Below, one piece after another: positions 12,300-25,229 of a stretch of 64,000 nt of DNA. This DNA is from Marchantia polymorpha subsp. ruderalis (Eukaryota > Streptophyta > Marchantiopsida > Marchantiales > Marchantiaceae), in the NCBI GenBank assembly GCA_037833965.1, contig AP031351.1, forward strand, positions 25,370,501 to 25,434,500, in the 5' to 3' direction. The translations under genes were made by a program, and so were the position numbers. Each line of letters starts with the position of its first letter. Within the stretch, counting starts at the first letter, position 1. The notes under the pieces were generated by a model. That model was not told where the DNA came from. It saw only the letters and a list, made by a program, of their open reading frames with translations, and did no database searches.

Positions 12300-14538
12300 G
12301 CCGTTCCCAACATTTTTTTCACCGTGATTTAGCTCCACATGCCCACTCCGATCCGAGAATCCTGTTTTACGAGTTTTGATGTAAACGATTCGGTTTACTG
12401 TTCGCTGAGTTCTGTCTGATCATATGATCCTTTCCAGTGTTTTCTTCCCCAGGGTGCAATCCCCCCGTGGTGTTCATCTACATCGATGTGTGGGGTTTGA
12501 ATCCGATATCTGTTTCAAGATTTCACGTTGAGACTGTATCCGCCGTGGCATACTCTTTCATTGTCATCGTTCAGTTCTCTCGATACCAAACTCGTCTGTC
12601 CAGCTCATCACTCAGCGTTTGAGATTCACCATTGGGTACTCAATTGTGATCATGATCCAGGCTTGCATTCATGCACATCTAAACGAGAGGCATATTCGAA
12701 TAATCTATGAGAAGACAATCAAGTTGTTTTTTTCATATATATCTATGTTCATCTTCTCGAACCAAACCTACGATTTTTCAAAAGTGATTTTAAGTATGTT
12801 TTGAATTGTAAGAGTATACTTTATTCATAATATATAATATATAATCGAACAGTATAATCTGGTCATTTGAGATAACTTTTCAATTCACTCCAAGTCACTT
12901 CTTTAAAGAATGGTTTCTATATGTAATAATAAATTTCAAAGCCTTCCACAACACAATACAATTACATTGAAATTAATCCTTGATGGACGTAACATTTGAG
13001 GAGATTAGTTATTTTTAACAAAAATATAATTTACTTCATATCAAGTAATTGACATTTCATCAAAAATATTTTTTCATTTGATATTTACATATTAATTTCT
13101 TTCATGACATTTAATCATGACAAGTTGTTTTCATAGAATTATTTAATAATTTTTATTTCCTAAAAAAATAAAATTAAATATTAGTCAGACTAAGAAAAAA
13201 AAAATTATTGTGCAAGTTTTGACTAAAAATATCATATATACATTATTGCAACCTAGCATCAATTGAACTGTCACCTTACATTGCAACTATATTGTGATAT
13301 ATATGATATTTTCATTTATCATAGTAATTAATTTTTTTATATATTTTTTTTGTGCTATATATTTGAATTTGAAATTGAAATTTTTTAATTAATAATTTAT
13401 CTTATAATTTTAAATAAAACAGAAATATCAACATAAATAAATTATTCATGATCATGTATATACTATACTTACTTCCATAAAGACAAGTTTATGAGGTAGT
13501 ACACAATTATATTATAAAGGTCAATTGTGTAAAATTTTGTCCATTTAAACAAAAAGGGAAGAAAAGAACCACTTTTTGCAGTATGATATGAATTTACATT
13601 CATGACATTCATCAATAAACATTTCGAAATATAATATAATATATTCTAATTACAAAAAACTTATTAGTGTGTAAATTTTTTTTTGGATAGTCAAAGACGT
13701 AAAGTAAATTAGATATAGATAATTTCATCTTTGATTACATTATCACTAAAATACATTTATCAAATTCTATTTTCACTGCATACTTGAATCAAAATTTTCA
13801 ATCAAGAATTTTTGTAACAAGAAAGGGAGAAAATTAAATTATTTTAATTTTTGGTATCTGACTGAATAAAATAATAAAATATATTTTTATTATTTTTTAT
13901 TATTTTGTACACGAATAATTTGATGAAGCTATTTGAGTGATATTTTCACTATATATATAGAAATTGACGTATATAATAACAAGTCATGAATTTTTAAATT
14001 TCAAAATATTTCCAAAACAGAAAAACTATGAAAGAGATTTTATATATTTCACACATAATGTTTATTTGGTTTGTGGAATTTTATATTGTCATAGATTCAT
14101 GTAAGAGATATAAATTGTACTTTTTACCATTACGTAAGGTTTATTTTTTCTATTTATTTATTATTTTGAAAACCACAAGACCTATCCCTATGAAAAAATC
14201 AATTACATATATTTTTTAATTACAATTTTTAACCAGACTATAGATATTTCATATCATCATATGGCATGAAACATACATAAATTTGTCTACCTCTTTTGGC
14301 TTTTTTTTTTCTATAATGTAAAAAGTAATGTTTCTTGCAATGGCATGTCAAGAAGAGGTTGAAATGTCCTAGATGAGGTCAACAGACCGTAACTTAGTCT
14401 ATGGATCGAATTTAGGAGAATAACTATGCGGCAACATGATATAAAGCCTCTCAGGCTTAGCCCCGTGAAGAGCATAGCATATTAGTAAATTAATTGGCTT
14501 CTTGATGTTGAACGGATCTAACCCATTCAGTAAGTCTC
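12300..14538. other. AT-rich intergenic spacer
   Basis: Composition changes from mixed to very AT-rich at about 12.7-12.8 kb and stays so to about 14.3 kb. Only short ORFs without similarity occur. There are long A/T runs but no recognisable transposon protein or clear terminal repeats. Confidence 0.4.
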
Positions 14539-14764
14539 TTGCGGTATCTACGTGAAACTTGATTAAACATTACGACAATTTCCATGGTAAGCTTTTAACT
14601 AGGAATGCAACACTTTCCCTACCATGGATGAAAAATACTGCTGCATAGGTCAATTGCGGTATATACGTGAAACTTGATCAAACATTACAACCATTTGCAT
14701 GGTAAGCTTATAGCTAAAAATGCAACCCTTTCATTGGCATGGATGAGAAAGACTGCTGCATAAT
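14539..14764. repeat. Tandem duplication of a ~115-bp unit
   Basis: Two adjacent copies start with 'ttgcggtat(c/a)tacgtgaaac' at 14539 and 14654, a period of 115. They stay alignable through 'catggtaagctt', 'aatgcaac', 'catggatga' and 'actgctgcata' to about 14764. The copies differ at roughly one base in six. The unit lies at the border between the AT-rich spacer and the GC-rich island. No function is apparent. Confidence 0.85.
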
Positions 14765-16978
14765 TCCGTTCCCCAATCCAAGCTCGAATTGTTCTTCTAC
14801 TAGATGCGACTGTATTGATAATGAGCAGTTACCCTTAGGATAAAATATGATCGGGCCACACTCGACCCGACCAGGTGCGCCGCGTATAAACAGGAGGACC
14901 CTTTCATTCGAGCCCGGCCATACTTTACAATAATTAAATATGTCCTGATAATGCCTAGGCCCGTAGAAAATGAAAAGGAAGAAGAAAATGGAAAATGGAG
15001 CGCGCCGAGTGGAGGGCTCCAGGCAGCTTAGCTTAGGGAGTGGAGTGGAGTGTTGGGACGGCCGAGGGCGATGGTGGTGATGATTGACATGCTTCCAAAG
15101 ACGTCAAAGGGGAAAAGAAGGAAGAATGGGGAAAATGTAGATTAAGGAAAAGAGAGGCCGCGAGGGAACACGATCGACCAACAGACGGAGGAGAAAGAAA
15201 GAAGGCAGAGAAAGAAAGGAGAGCAAGGAAAGGCGAAGGAATTTCGCTTTGGTGGGTGCGTGATTGCTCGTCGGTACGTGGTGCTGTTTCACAAACCGAG
15301 ACATGCCCAAACATGTTCCACGCCCACCATGTGAGCATGCGAGGACGAGGATTAGGGTCTGGGCTCCGTTTTCAAGACGATGGAGCGAGAATTTCTCTTT
15401 TCATCGTTTGTGGAAAGTGACGACGAGCACGAGACGTCCACATGATGCGCGACGGACGATGTGCAACCCCTTGTCGGTTCCGCCAAGTTGTCTGCCGCAT
15501 ACGTTAATCCCTCCTCGTAGAATATTACGCCCTCCTCTCGAGCCTCGAGCCTTCTTGTTTCTCCCAAACCTGCCTGGAGACGTTGTGCTCAAACCCGCAC
15601 GGATAGATATATCGATAAATCGATCGTCTCACGAACTCCACTGTCGCTTAATCTCCTCGCTTTTGGAAACATTCGGTCCGTTGCCCGCCCCTACAGCTCC
15701 ATCTCATCCTCGGTTTGCCACGAGCTCCGCTATCAAGGATCCCAACTTACGACGTTCAGCCAAGAAGGGGGGGCTGCTGTTCATGGCTGCCCCCAGGAGC
15801 TCGTCAACTTGCAATAAAGGCAACGAAGCTGCGCAGTCCGGTCGGTGGAAGCCGAAGCCCAAGCAGAAGCCCAAGTCCAAGTCCAGTCAACATCTCGGGG
15901 CGAGGACAAGTTGCAGCATGCGAGGGGCCGGGTCTGGGGAGTCGCGACGCGCGCGACAAAGGCCCAGCGAGGATACCCGCAATCATGACCGGCTGCCTGC
16001 CGGAGCAGAAGCGCAGCCATGGTTCCTCGCACAACCATGATGGGACACCCGATCCGAACCGGCCACAAAGCTCCGACTTCCGGGCGGGCGACCGGCAGCT
16101 GTAGGGGTGGGAGGCTCTCGGCGCCTCGGCAGCGAGGGAGGGAGACAGAAAGGGCGAACTCGTCGTAGGGCTTGCATGCACGAATGGCCGGCCGGCTGGC
16201 CGGGGCTGGGGCTGGGCTAGGGACTCTGGAGATAAGGTACAGCAGATGTGCATGCGCTGCGCAGGGGGCAATCGTAACTCGTAACTCCTGCGCGTCCTCG
16301 TCGTCCCGGGCCCGTCCAAGTGGAGGCGAGGAGAGCAGACAAGAGGCGCCAAACATGCGAGTCAAATGAGGGTCGCATGCCGGCTAAAATAGATGGCAGC
16401 CAACCAGGACTTGGCTGGAGGGCTTAATCCCGATAGGACCAAGGGGGCGATCCGTGGTTAGAACTCCCCCCGTGCGTGGACAAAAGGTCTCGCCATTCCG
16501 GAGGACCATTCCTTTTCGTGCCCTGACTGTCAGTCGCAGTTATGCGCGGGCAGGTCGCTGGGGCTCGCCCATTGGGGCAGAGAGAAAACCCGTCATCGCG
16601 ATGCCCAGCGTGGGGCAAGTATTGTGGCGCGACGGGGGGAGGGGCAATTAAGGGAATAATTAAGCACGAGGCGCGCTCCGGGGGTGAAATCTGCCGGAGC
16701 TCCGCCCGCTCTGCACGTGGCGGTCGGGGAAGCGAGGTCCAACCGTTTTACCCGCAAAGACCCGCCCGTCCCGTCCCAGCCCGTCCCGGCAGTTGAGCAT
16801 AACTGCCCCTCGCTCCCCGTCCGGAGTCCGGATTGGCCGAAGAGCCCGCTCGCTCGAGCAACGGGCGTCGTCGGAATCGGCGAGCGGATAAGCGGGGGGC
16901 TACCCAGCGGCCCGCTCACCGCAAATTCCGATGGCTCTGACGGGCCGACGTCAGCCATTTGCAATCGTCGGAGTCCGT

Positions 16979-17015
16979 GCCCCACCCCCCTCCCCTCCCC
17001 TCCCCCACCTCCGCC
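16979..17015. repeat. C-rich tract (potential G-quadruplex on the minus strand)
   Basis: Repeated runs of three to six C separated by one or two bases. The minus strand therefore carries four or more G-runs with short loops, which fits the G-quadruplex pattern. Confidence 0.6.
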
Positions 17016-17183
17016 CCTTCGACCCTCTGGACAAACCGTTAAAAACTAGATCTGCCTCCGTCGCCGTTTCCGTAGTCGTCGCGCGCGACCTCGCTTCGTG
17101 ACCGAATCGGCGCCGGCGCGTGGCTTCAGGGGCAATCGTCGCGGGTCAGTCAAACGGCCGCGGGAAGGTGCCTCGGTCCGAAC

Positions 17184-17232
17184 GGGGGAGGGGGAGGGGG
17201 AGGGGCTGGGACGGGGCTGGGGCTGGGGCTGG
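17184..17232. repeat. G-rich tract (potential G-quadruplex on the plus strand)
   Basis: At least seven G-runs of four or five bases, with loops of one to three bases. First come 'ggggga' repeats, then 'ggggct' repeats. It lies about 450 bases upstream of the expansin TATA box. Confidence 0.7.
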
Positions 17233-17240
17233 ATCTGAGC

Positions 17241-18045
17241 GCATGATTGATTTGGCCGCAGAGTAGGCGCCGGGTGAGAGTGGTGTGCCTTGGGTATTAG
17301 CTACAGCTTGTATTCATGCAACAAAGAAACTGGTCGCCAGTCGCTGTCTTCGACTGGCGTCGTCGGGGTCGAGTCGACCGCAGGTTGACTCGAAGGCGAG
17401 TGGGCTGCGGTGATCAGGTTGGGAGCGAGCGCCGCTAAAATGGACTTGTAAGAAGGGCGCGTAAGTTTCGGGCAAAAAGCTTGGAGGACATGTCGTGAGC
17501 TAGCAGAAATTGCGGTGCAGAGGATTAATAGATTGAGAAGTATTGAATGTGAATGTGCCATTGGGCCCACGCTGTCAGAAGAAATGGAGGCAGGCAGTAG
17601 CCCGACCCTACCAGCCCCTGCGTGCCTCTCTTCTCTCCAGTCGGCGGCAGTAGCATTCTGCGAACATGGCAGTCGACATATATATAGTTCTCAGTTGCCC
17701 ATCTCATAGGCAATCAAGGCACTCAATCCTTCTCTCAGCTCTCATACACTACTTCCTCTTCCCGATCCGTCCCGAGCTTCTCTCGCGGCATCCCATCGGT
17801 CCAAGAGAAGTCTCATCCGGCATCAGGATAGGCGTCGAGCGAGCTGCGAGCTCCAGTCACTTGGATTCAGAGTCTGGTTGGTGGGACGGCAGGAGCTCTC
17901 CACCCCTGCATATTGTGAGCTTCATCTGAGGATCGCCTTGCAAGCAGCGCATTCTGCACCGGGGCAACAGCTCCTCCAGCAGAAGGGTCTGAGCAGGATA
18001 TATTCGAACACGAGAGCTCGAGCACTAGCACCGCGGCTTCCCGAA
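17241..18045 (+). promoter_or_regulatory. Expansin promoter and 5' leader with TATA box
   Basis: A clear TATA element (catatatatag) lies at 17677-17685, so transcription probably starts near 17715. That would give a leader of about 330 bases before the ATG at 18046. The expansin frame is open upstream to about 17878 but contains no ATG there, which supports 18046 as the start. Sequence from 17241 to 17676 shows no other recognisable element. Confidence 0.55.
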
Positions 18046-18908
18046 ATGGTGACAGGAATGAGGAGCTTTTTGATGACTGTGGCAGTCCTTCTCTTCACCG
18101 AGAAGGCGTTTCGTGTAGCGGATGGGTGGTCGACTGCCCACGCGACATTCTACGGCGGGAGTGACGCATCTGGCACCAACAGTAAGTTTCTGAACCCGTC
18201 CTTAACTCTGGAGCTTGGCATTGCGGACTTCATTGCTCTGGTCTGGGAAGTTTGGGTCCATCTCTGAAAGCTCTTCGCGCATCGCTAACTGAACTTTCTC
18301 TTCCTACAGATGGTGCATGTGGCTACAGCAATGTCTTCGCCCTCGGATACGGGACGATGACAGCGGCATTGAGCGCGCCGCTCTTCAACGACGGGCTGTC
18401 GTGCGGAGCGTGCTTCCAAATTCAGTGCTCGGGCGACGCGGCGTGCTACTCCAACTCCATCACCGTCACCGCGACCAACCTCTGCCCTCAGGGCAGCTAC
18501 GGAGGCTGGTGCGACTACCCGAACGCGCACTTCGATCTATCGCAGCCCGCGTTCTCTCAGCTCGCCCAGACCGTCGCAGGTCACGTCACTGTCAACTACC
18601 AGAGGGTGAACTGCAACAGGCAGGGAGGAGTGCGCTTCCAGATCGATGGCCACACTTACTTCATGCAGACTCTGATCTACAACGTCGGCGGCTCAGGCGA
18701 CGTGGTGGCCGTCCAGGTCAAGGGCTCCAAGACCGGCTGGATTAGCATGACAAGAGGGTGGGGCCAGAATTGGCAAACTGGCACGGTGCTTGACGGACAG
18801 GCGCTCTCCTTCTCCGTGAAGACCAGCGATGGCAAGACATTGTACCACAATAATGTCGCTGACTCTAACTGGAAGTACGGGCAAACATTCGAAGGGGCTC
18901 AGTTCTAG
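18046..18908 (+). CDS. EXPA: Alpha-expansin
   Basis: This is a secreted protein that loosens the primary cell wall without hydrolysis. Two exons, 18046-18181 and 18310-18908, have a 128-bp GT-AG intron inside a codon and give 244 residues, the usual size. Residues 1-~26 form a signal peptide (hydrophobic LMTVAVLLF). The double-psi barrel domain follows, with HATFYGG, the conserved cysteines and HFD at 119-121. A GGWCDYP segment just before HFD is the alpha-specific insertion and separates it from beta-expansins. The C-terminal cellulose-binding domain shows GWISMTRGWGQNWQ. The intron after the GTN residues is at a position common in plant alpha-expansins. Family assignment is firm; the exact paralogue cannot be told. 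Confidence 0.96.
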
Positions 18909-20160
18909 GCTCTCGCAGCAGCAGCAGCATCGCATCCTGTAACAGTATAAAATCGAATCATCCATTTCCATGAAAATCGAAACCGGACCGGTGGCAGGGT
19001 TTTTGTCTTCCAAACCTCTGATAACAGACAATCTGGGAGCTGTCACTACGACTGTGGATAATCCGGTGGCTTTGTATTTCAGAATGGTGCTCTCCGATGC
19101 TGAGGTCCGGGCAAAGGCCGCCCACTCAGAGAGCCCAATCATACGACTAGGAAAGTCTCGAGAAGCTGATAGTATTACCTCAAACAGAGGGTGCATTCAA
19201 GGTATAAGGGGCTTATGTGTAATAGATGTTGGAATAGACGCTTTTGAATAGTCTTTCTAACTGTGTAATTTGTATCCGCTGTGAGAAAATGAGAGCGCTG
19301 AGATGAGCGACCATGCCATCCGCCTCTCTCCATATTAGGATATCTTTGCTCGGAACACCCAAGTTATTGTATGGTTTACCGATGATAGTGAAAATTTTAC
19401 ATTACGACATATATCTTGGCCTGGATACTCGAATGATACTGTGAGTGAATGTGTGTTGATTGTATTTGTCTCTCTTGTTCGTTTCGATGTATAGAGACTC
19501 TGTATGCATGTCACAATGTCAGCCCATCCTCATTCTCAGGAGGAAATGTGTGAATTCTCTTTGATACATTTCAATTGATCTATTGATATGAATAGATTCT
19601 TCATCGACAGGTGCGAGACATTGGAATGGCCGAAGAAAATTGGATAGATCAATTGCCGATATGTAATGCTCGTATCGAACAGATGTAACCATAGTCGCAA
19701 ATACGCTGCAGATGGATGGAAGAAGAGAAGGAAAAGTGCGGAGGAAAAGATAAAATCGTCTGATGTGTGAAAAGAGAAAAAATGTGCAAATGCAGAACAA
19801 TGGCATTGTTGAAAATGAATCAATAATTGTAACAATTTTTTGTCAACAACAACAAAAACACGTAAATAGTCAGCAGAAAATAGCAGACGATGAAAGACAG
19901 TAAAAATTCAAAATAATTGTCCTGCTTGTCCATGTAACAAACGGAATGTGAAGTACATTATTTCGATCGAAAAATAATATGCACACTTTACGAACATCTT
20001 CCCATTGGTTTATGTCAAACCATGTGGCCTCTAATGTTGCGTCAAAGCACAGTTTATCTTTCAAAACTCTCTTTTTATAATAAATGGAGGGGCAAATACA
20101 AGAGAAGGAAATTTGGCACACGAATATGTACCAGAAGCAGATCATTCCTATTTAGGTTAA
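18909..20160. other. 3' region of expansin and spacer
   Basis: A short CAG run follows the expansin stop (about 18915-18929). The next few hundred bases are probably 3' untranslated sequence. The rest, to 20160, is moderately AT-rich with no recognisable gene. Confidence 0.35.
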
Positions 20161-22500
20161 GGATGGTTGTGTGAGTGCGTAATCTAGCGGCTGGGATACG
20201 ACTCGCGCCGCATAACAGGAATATGGACCACGGTCGCCAATCTGATGGACTAGGGCCGCTGAAAGTCCAGGCCAAGCTCTACGCTTGGCTCGTGAACCCA
20301 ACTCCACAGGCTGAAAGCTCCAAGTAGAAGAGGGCACGCAGGATGGGACCTGTTTCAGGTCATGATGCTCTGGGATTCAACTACCGTGGCTGCGCCATTC
20401 TCCAGGTGAAATTAGGAGAGTAAGAATGGACATAGAAACCATCATCAGGCCTACGGGGTCTTCTTTAGCTCCTCTTTCTCGGCACATCATTGCATCGAGC
20501 ATGAACGCACAAAAGCCTGCCTGTCGTCGGAGAAGCATACACACTCGTTGCAATGAATGCCCCATCTAAGAATGCATCCATCATTGTCTACGAGACAATG
20601 GAGTGAATCGACAAGGCCGTCCCAGGATCCTCGAGCTGGGCGAGCTGGGCGGCATCACACTACGTAGCAGCAGGACGCACGCTAATCTCCTTGCTCTGAT
20701 CACCTTTCTGTCACCGCCGATAAGCGCATCTGGCGGACATGTCGTTGTTGGCGTGGCTTAGCGAGATCATTATCTTGGCTTATAGCCGGACAGGGGCATC
20801 TGCGCGCTAAAATATGAGCGCCTCGTTTGCTCGAGCACTCGAGGAGTTTTCACTCTTTCTAGGCAAGGGCGACGCGCTTTTTTTTAAATCTGTGTGGTCC
20901 CGTGAACGATTCTCGAGCATGTGATCGGCGAGAAGAAGAAGGCGAGCTCACGGGGAGGGAGGGAGAGAGTGGAAGAAAGGGAACGGAAGAGCCAGAGGTT
21001 AGGACTACGCTCGTAGACCTCGAAAGGGGTGGATCGTAGGGGCCCCCTCGGAGACAGCCGAGAAGACAGACAGACAGACTGACAGTGCCTCGGTTGAACC
21101 ACCATGACTTTACTTTTATTTTCGCGAGAGCGCAATAGCGGTCAACGTGGAAAAGCGGATTGGTCAGGGGCGCCCATAGGCATTTCGAATCTGATGATCT
21201 CGCAGACGAGAGCAAAGCCTGACGAGACCTCTTACCGTTAACAGATGTGCAGCAGCAGCAGCTTCCCACCTGAGCTCCCTCGCGCGATGCAAGACCTTGG
21301 CTCTTTCTCAGTACAGACACACAGTACAGTCTACGCCCGTCCATGCTCGACGGTATGCGGCCGGATGGATGGATGGATGGATGGATGGATGCATTCATAA
21401 TGGCTGGCTATCACGAGCAAAAGCCGACCTCCTCCTCGGATCGATGCACGACGACTTCAGACCGACCGATCTGCAAATCTCCGACCCCTTCTGTGACTCG
21501 ACAACGCGCCTTCCTGGACTCTGTGCGCTCGGATTGGTGCCGAGCAAAAGCGACGGCCAGCGATTGCCTCGTCCTTGCACGACGAGGAAAGCGGGGGCCG
21601 CTTCGGATTGGATGTGCCACTCCAATCTCTCCAATCTCTCCGTCCCTCCGTCGTCCGGGTTCTCTTTTCAGGAGTAGTCGACGGTACAAGACGCACGCAG
21701 GCAGACGACAGATGCGGACGACAGAGCGTATTCTGTATTCGCTCCTGCGACAGATCGTGTCGTGTTTGTCCGGCCTCCATCCTCATCTCGACCGCTGGTT
21801 GGCTTCGGCGTCTGCTCTGGCCGTCGCAATGCCGGGCGTTATTTGTGCTGCAGCAGGCATTGCCCTCAGAATTAGACTCCGATCCGGTACACTTGATAAT
21901 AACACTCTATAGCCGAATTTGCCGTGCAGCTGCTGTCAGACCAGACCGAGGGAGGTTAGTTGTCATTGCTGTAGCACAGCCGCGACGAGAAGGTCAATCT
22001 ATGACCATTTGGAATTGACATAGTCGTTCCTGTAGGCGAATTAGATTTTCACGACAAATTTTCACTTGTCGGAACATTCAATCGTTTCGAGGTATGCTCC
22101 ACAGCCTAATTTTATCCATCCGGAAATTGCTGCGGGACCATCCGAAAATAACGCGCATCTATCACCACATCTTGTAGGACGGATTTCGAATACCCTCCAA
22201 AATTTCCAAACACGCTAATTTTGCAGAGTAGCTAACTACTAAATTTCAGATACTTATGTTGCGGGATTTATTCATCCATTCCATATATATATAAATATAA
22301 ATAAGTAAAAGCAAATGCCATCATCACAATTGGGCACTTTCAATCTAAAGTTCGCAGAGGGAACGGAGGCTCCGTGAAATATGGGAAGTGGGGATGACCC
22401 TGCTCCCCGCCTAGAAGCCATAGGCGACCGCATAGTGCCTAGGATTTGTGACTTTGAGGGCACTCTAGACTAGCACTTTTCCTGGAAAATGTTATAAAGC
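20161..22500. other. Mixed to GC-rich intergenic region
   Basis: Several overlapping ORFs of 60-190 codons occur on both strands, but none shows family motifs or splice-consistent structure. It contains a GGAT microsatellite and short CAG runs. It may hold an unannotated transcript, but nothing in the sequence demonstrates one. Confidence 0.3.
21363..21390. repeat. (GGAT)7 microsatellite
   Basis: Seven perfect copies of ggat in a row. Confidence 0.95.
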
Positions 22501-25229
22501 CAGCATTTTCTTCACTCAATGCCACTAGTGTTTTCAGACCTCCCGTGAAGTTGACACTAACAAGGCTCTAAAGTGTCTGTCTGCATGGAAAGCCACGGCT
22601 GGAATCTCACCGATACAGATGAGAAAATTCATCCACATCGATGTAGATCTGCATGTTAGAACTTAAAAAAATAATTTGAATTATAAATTCTATGTTCCAT
22701 GAAAGAAAATATAGAATGAATAGACTGATAACTTCTTCTTTTTTTTAAAAAAAAAATATTTGTTTGATTCAAATGTACAAATATTATAAAAAATAATAAC
22801 TATAACTTCTTTGATATTTACATTTTTTTTTAGAAAAAATAAATAAAAAATCGAATGGAAACGTGGAGAAGACTTTTCTACGGCATCTAAACTAGTTGAG
22901 ATAGATCTTCCCCGATAGGTGCATTGGTGACCACCGGAACAAGGGTCCCATGTAGCAAGGTTTGCTCCCAAAGATTTGTTTTCATCTTCTGGACAAATCT
23001 ATGCAGGAAAGATGGGAGAAACATTCAAAACGAGAGAAATTTTCCAGCATATGAGGACGTCACATTGACAAACGTTGATGGTTTCTTTTGATTTACCCAT
23101 TTTCACGTTGACGATGAACAAGAAGACATGAGCAGTGAACAAGATGTTTAGGGGTAGACCCAAGACCTTCAGAAGATGCTATTGCAAAAGGGAGAAACAC
23201 AATGATACTTTTCAAACAAGAAATTCTAGTTTTATTTGCACGAATCATCTCATGGAGAGGCTCCTACATCCTAGTTCACCTAAAAGATACGAGACCAGAG
23301 CACAAAAGGCAACTCCTTGAAGCAATTTCTTCACTTGGGGGCTTGCTAGCAGAACCTTTTGAGGTTAATTAATGGACCGACACATGTTCATCTCTCCCAT
23401 ATGACAAAAGGAAAACCTTCTTCACCGGTGGTGAGGATGGTGGTGACGACCTCCATAACCTCAACCTTTTACCTACAAACTCTCTTACAACTGAGAATAT
23501 TGAATTTGCAATTTAAACATATACCAAGAATTATAAGGGAAAATTATCACGTCCAAATTTATGAAATAAGACATAAGGCATAAGAGTTCTTTGATATCCT
23601 CTAGTTTTTTCATCACTAAGGAATTTTCTTATCTTCAACAAATCCCAAGCCCCCAAATATATAGAATGTCTTTTTACATCTCTAGATGAGATTTCATACA
23701 CTGCAACATAGACATGCCTCAAGACTATAATAGTGAGATTTTTTGGACTCATATCAAAAGAGAATATTATTTGTAAATTTTTATTCAGTTCATGATAGGA
23801 AAATAGAAATAGATCAGGGAAGGTTAACAATTTTTTTAATTTTTTTCTACTTTATAAACATGAGAATTACAGGATATTTGTACTGTATTAGGCAATATAA
23901 AAAGAAGTTCATAAACATCTAGCAAAAATGACAATATGATACAGTAAATTTTTCCTAAGCATTAAAAAGATAAAAAATACTCATATGAGAAAAGAGATCT
24001 CTTCAGGCATGATATTCATAATATTTTTTTCCTGATTTTAGGCATTTATATCGACTCACACACCTCAAAGGTTAAGACAAAAATTCTCACAGCGGAGTTA
24101 AATTTACCGTCATGGTGAAAAATTCCTACAAACATATCAATCGTAGAATTCTAAGTATATCTTCAATGTGATATAAAAGTAAAATACATACGTTGACTAC
24201 GAAGCATAACAATATCTAGTTGATTGAATTCATATTCGACTTACCAGTCATGATGAAATTTAGACATTTAGAAATTCATATTACATGAATTTTGTAATAA
24301 ATACATCAAGATTTAAAATCTGAATTACTCTCGACAAATAATCCAATTTTAAGCATATCTAAAATTGCTTATTCTAACATACACCAAAATTGATTGCTGC
24401 ATATTAGAAACCAATTTCGGTGTAAAAAAACACTTCAAGCATATCAAAGTATGATCTTATATGCAAAAAAAAAAGACTGGAATAACATGATATTGCACTA
24501 TAAAGCACTATAATCTTAACATGAACAAGATTAACAAGCCAACTTAATGCTAACTAAATTATCATACAAACCTAACTATCCTTGTTAGTAATCAATTCCA
24601 GTAGATTAATATGCCAGACATATTGCATGCCAATTCATCTCTGCAAATTTATTATGGGTTTTGATGCTTCAAAATTAAGTAGAATGTCAATTATTTCATT
24701 ACTAAGTGAAATGTATGAAAGTACAAATCAGACCGTTGAATAATGTGAAATGAGGTAATATTGAACCAACATGCATTTAAAGAATCTACTCTGTTCGTCA
24801 AGCTAACTCATTTCAGAGTATATAGATAAACTTACTAACAAGCTGAAGTGAAAGATCCAAATAAAATATCAAATTTAGATTATTTATATTTCCAATCATG
24901 TGTTCATATATGCTTTATCATTGTTGTAAGCTCATCATTGAAATCATAATATTATATATAAAATATTTAAAATTATTTCAGATATATTTAAAAGATTTTT
25001 AAAGAACCAAAAGTTTTTTCTTCAACATCTAAACTGATATTTCATTTTATCAGGAGCATTTTTTATTAGTAAATAGATATCAAAATTCATTTGCACTTAA
25101 ATCTATTTTTCATGACAATCCAAACAATACTTCATGTCTATGAAGTAAGGAATTGTGGTGGCGCACATTGTGCTCACTTATCCAACTCTACACATCTCAC
25201 AAAGATCTTTATGCGACATACTTGAAGGA
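22501..25229. other. AT-rich spacer with possible unrecognised element debris
   Basis: Very AT-rich sequence. A minus-strand ORF of 99 codons at 23531-23830 and a plus-strand ORF at 23135-23320 are the longest. Neither resembles a known family. Considering the neighbouring LINE this is probably old transposon debris, but I cannot name it. Confidence 0.3.

Larger units (their letters stand above)
14800..17240. promoter_or_regulatory. GC-rich island upstream of the expansin gene
   Basis: A CG-dinucleotide-rich stretch with overlapping ORFs on both strands, which I read as composition artefacts because none resembles a protein family. Within it are a G-box-like 'cacgtgg' at about 16714, a C-tract at 16979-17015 and a G-tract at 17184-17232. 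It probably includes distal promoter sequence of the expansin, or an unrecognised non-coding transcript. The assignment is inference. Confidence 0.3.

Noticed and set aside
15264-16365. Long ORFs of 258 codons (+) and 194 codons (-) in the GC-rich island as genes
   Set aside because: They overlap on opposite strands, have no domain, and show the Arg/Pro/Ser-rich composition expected of random GC-rich sequence.
17878-18045. N-terminal extension of the expansin
   Set aside because: The frame is open but begins without an ATG. An extension would also bury the signal peptide.
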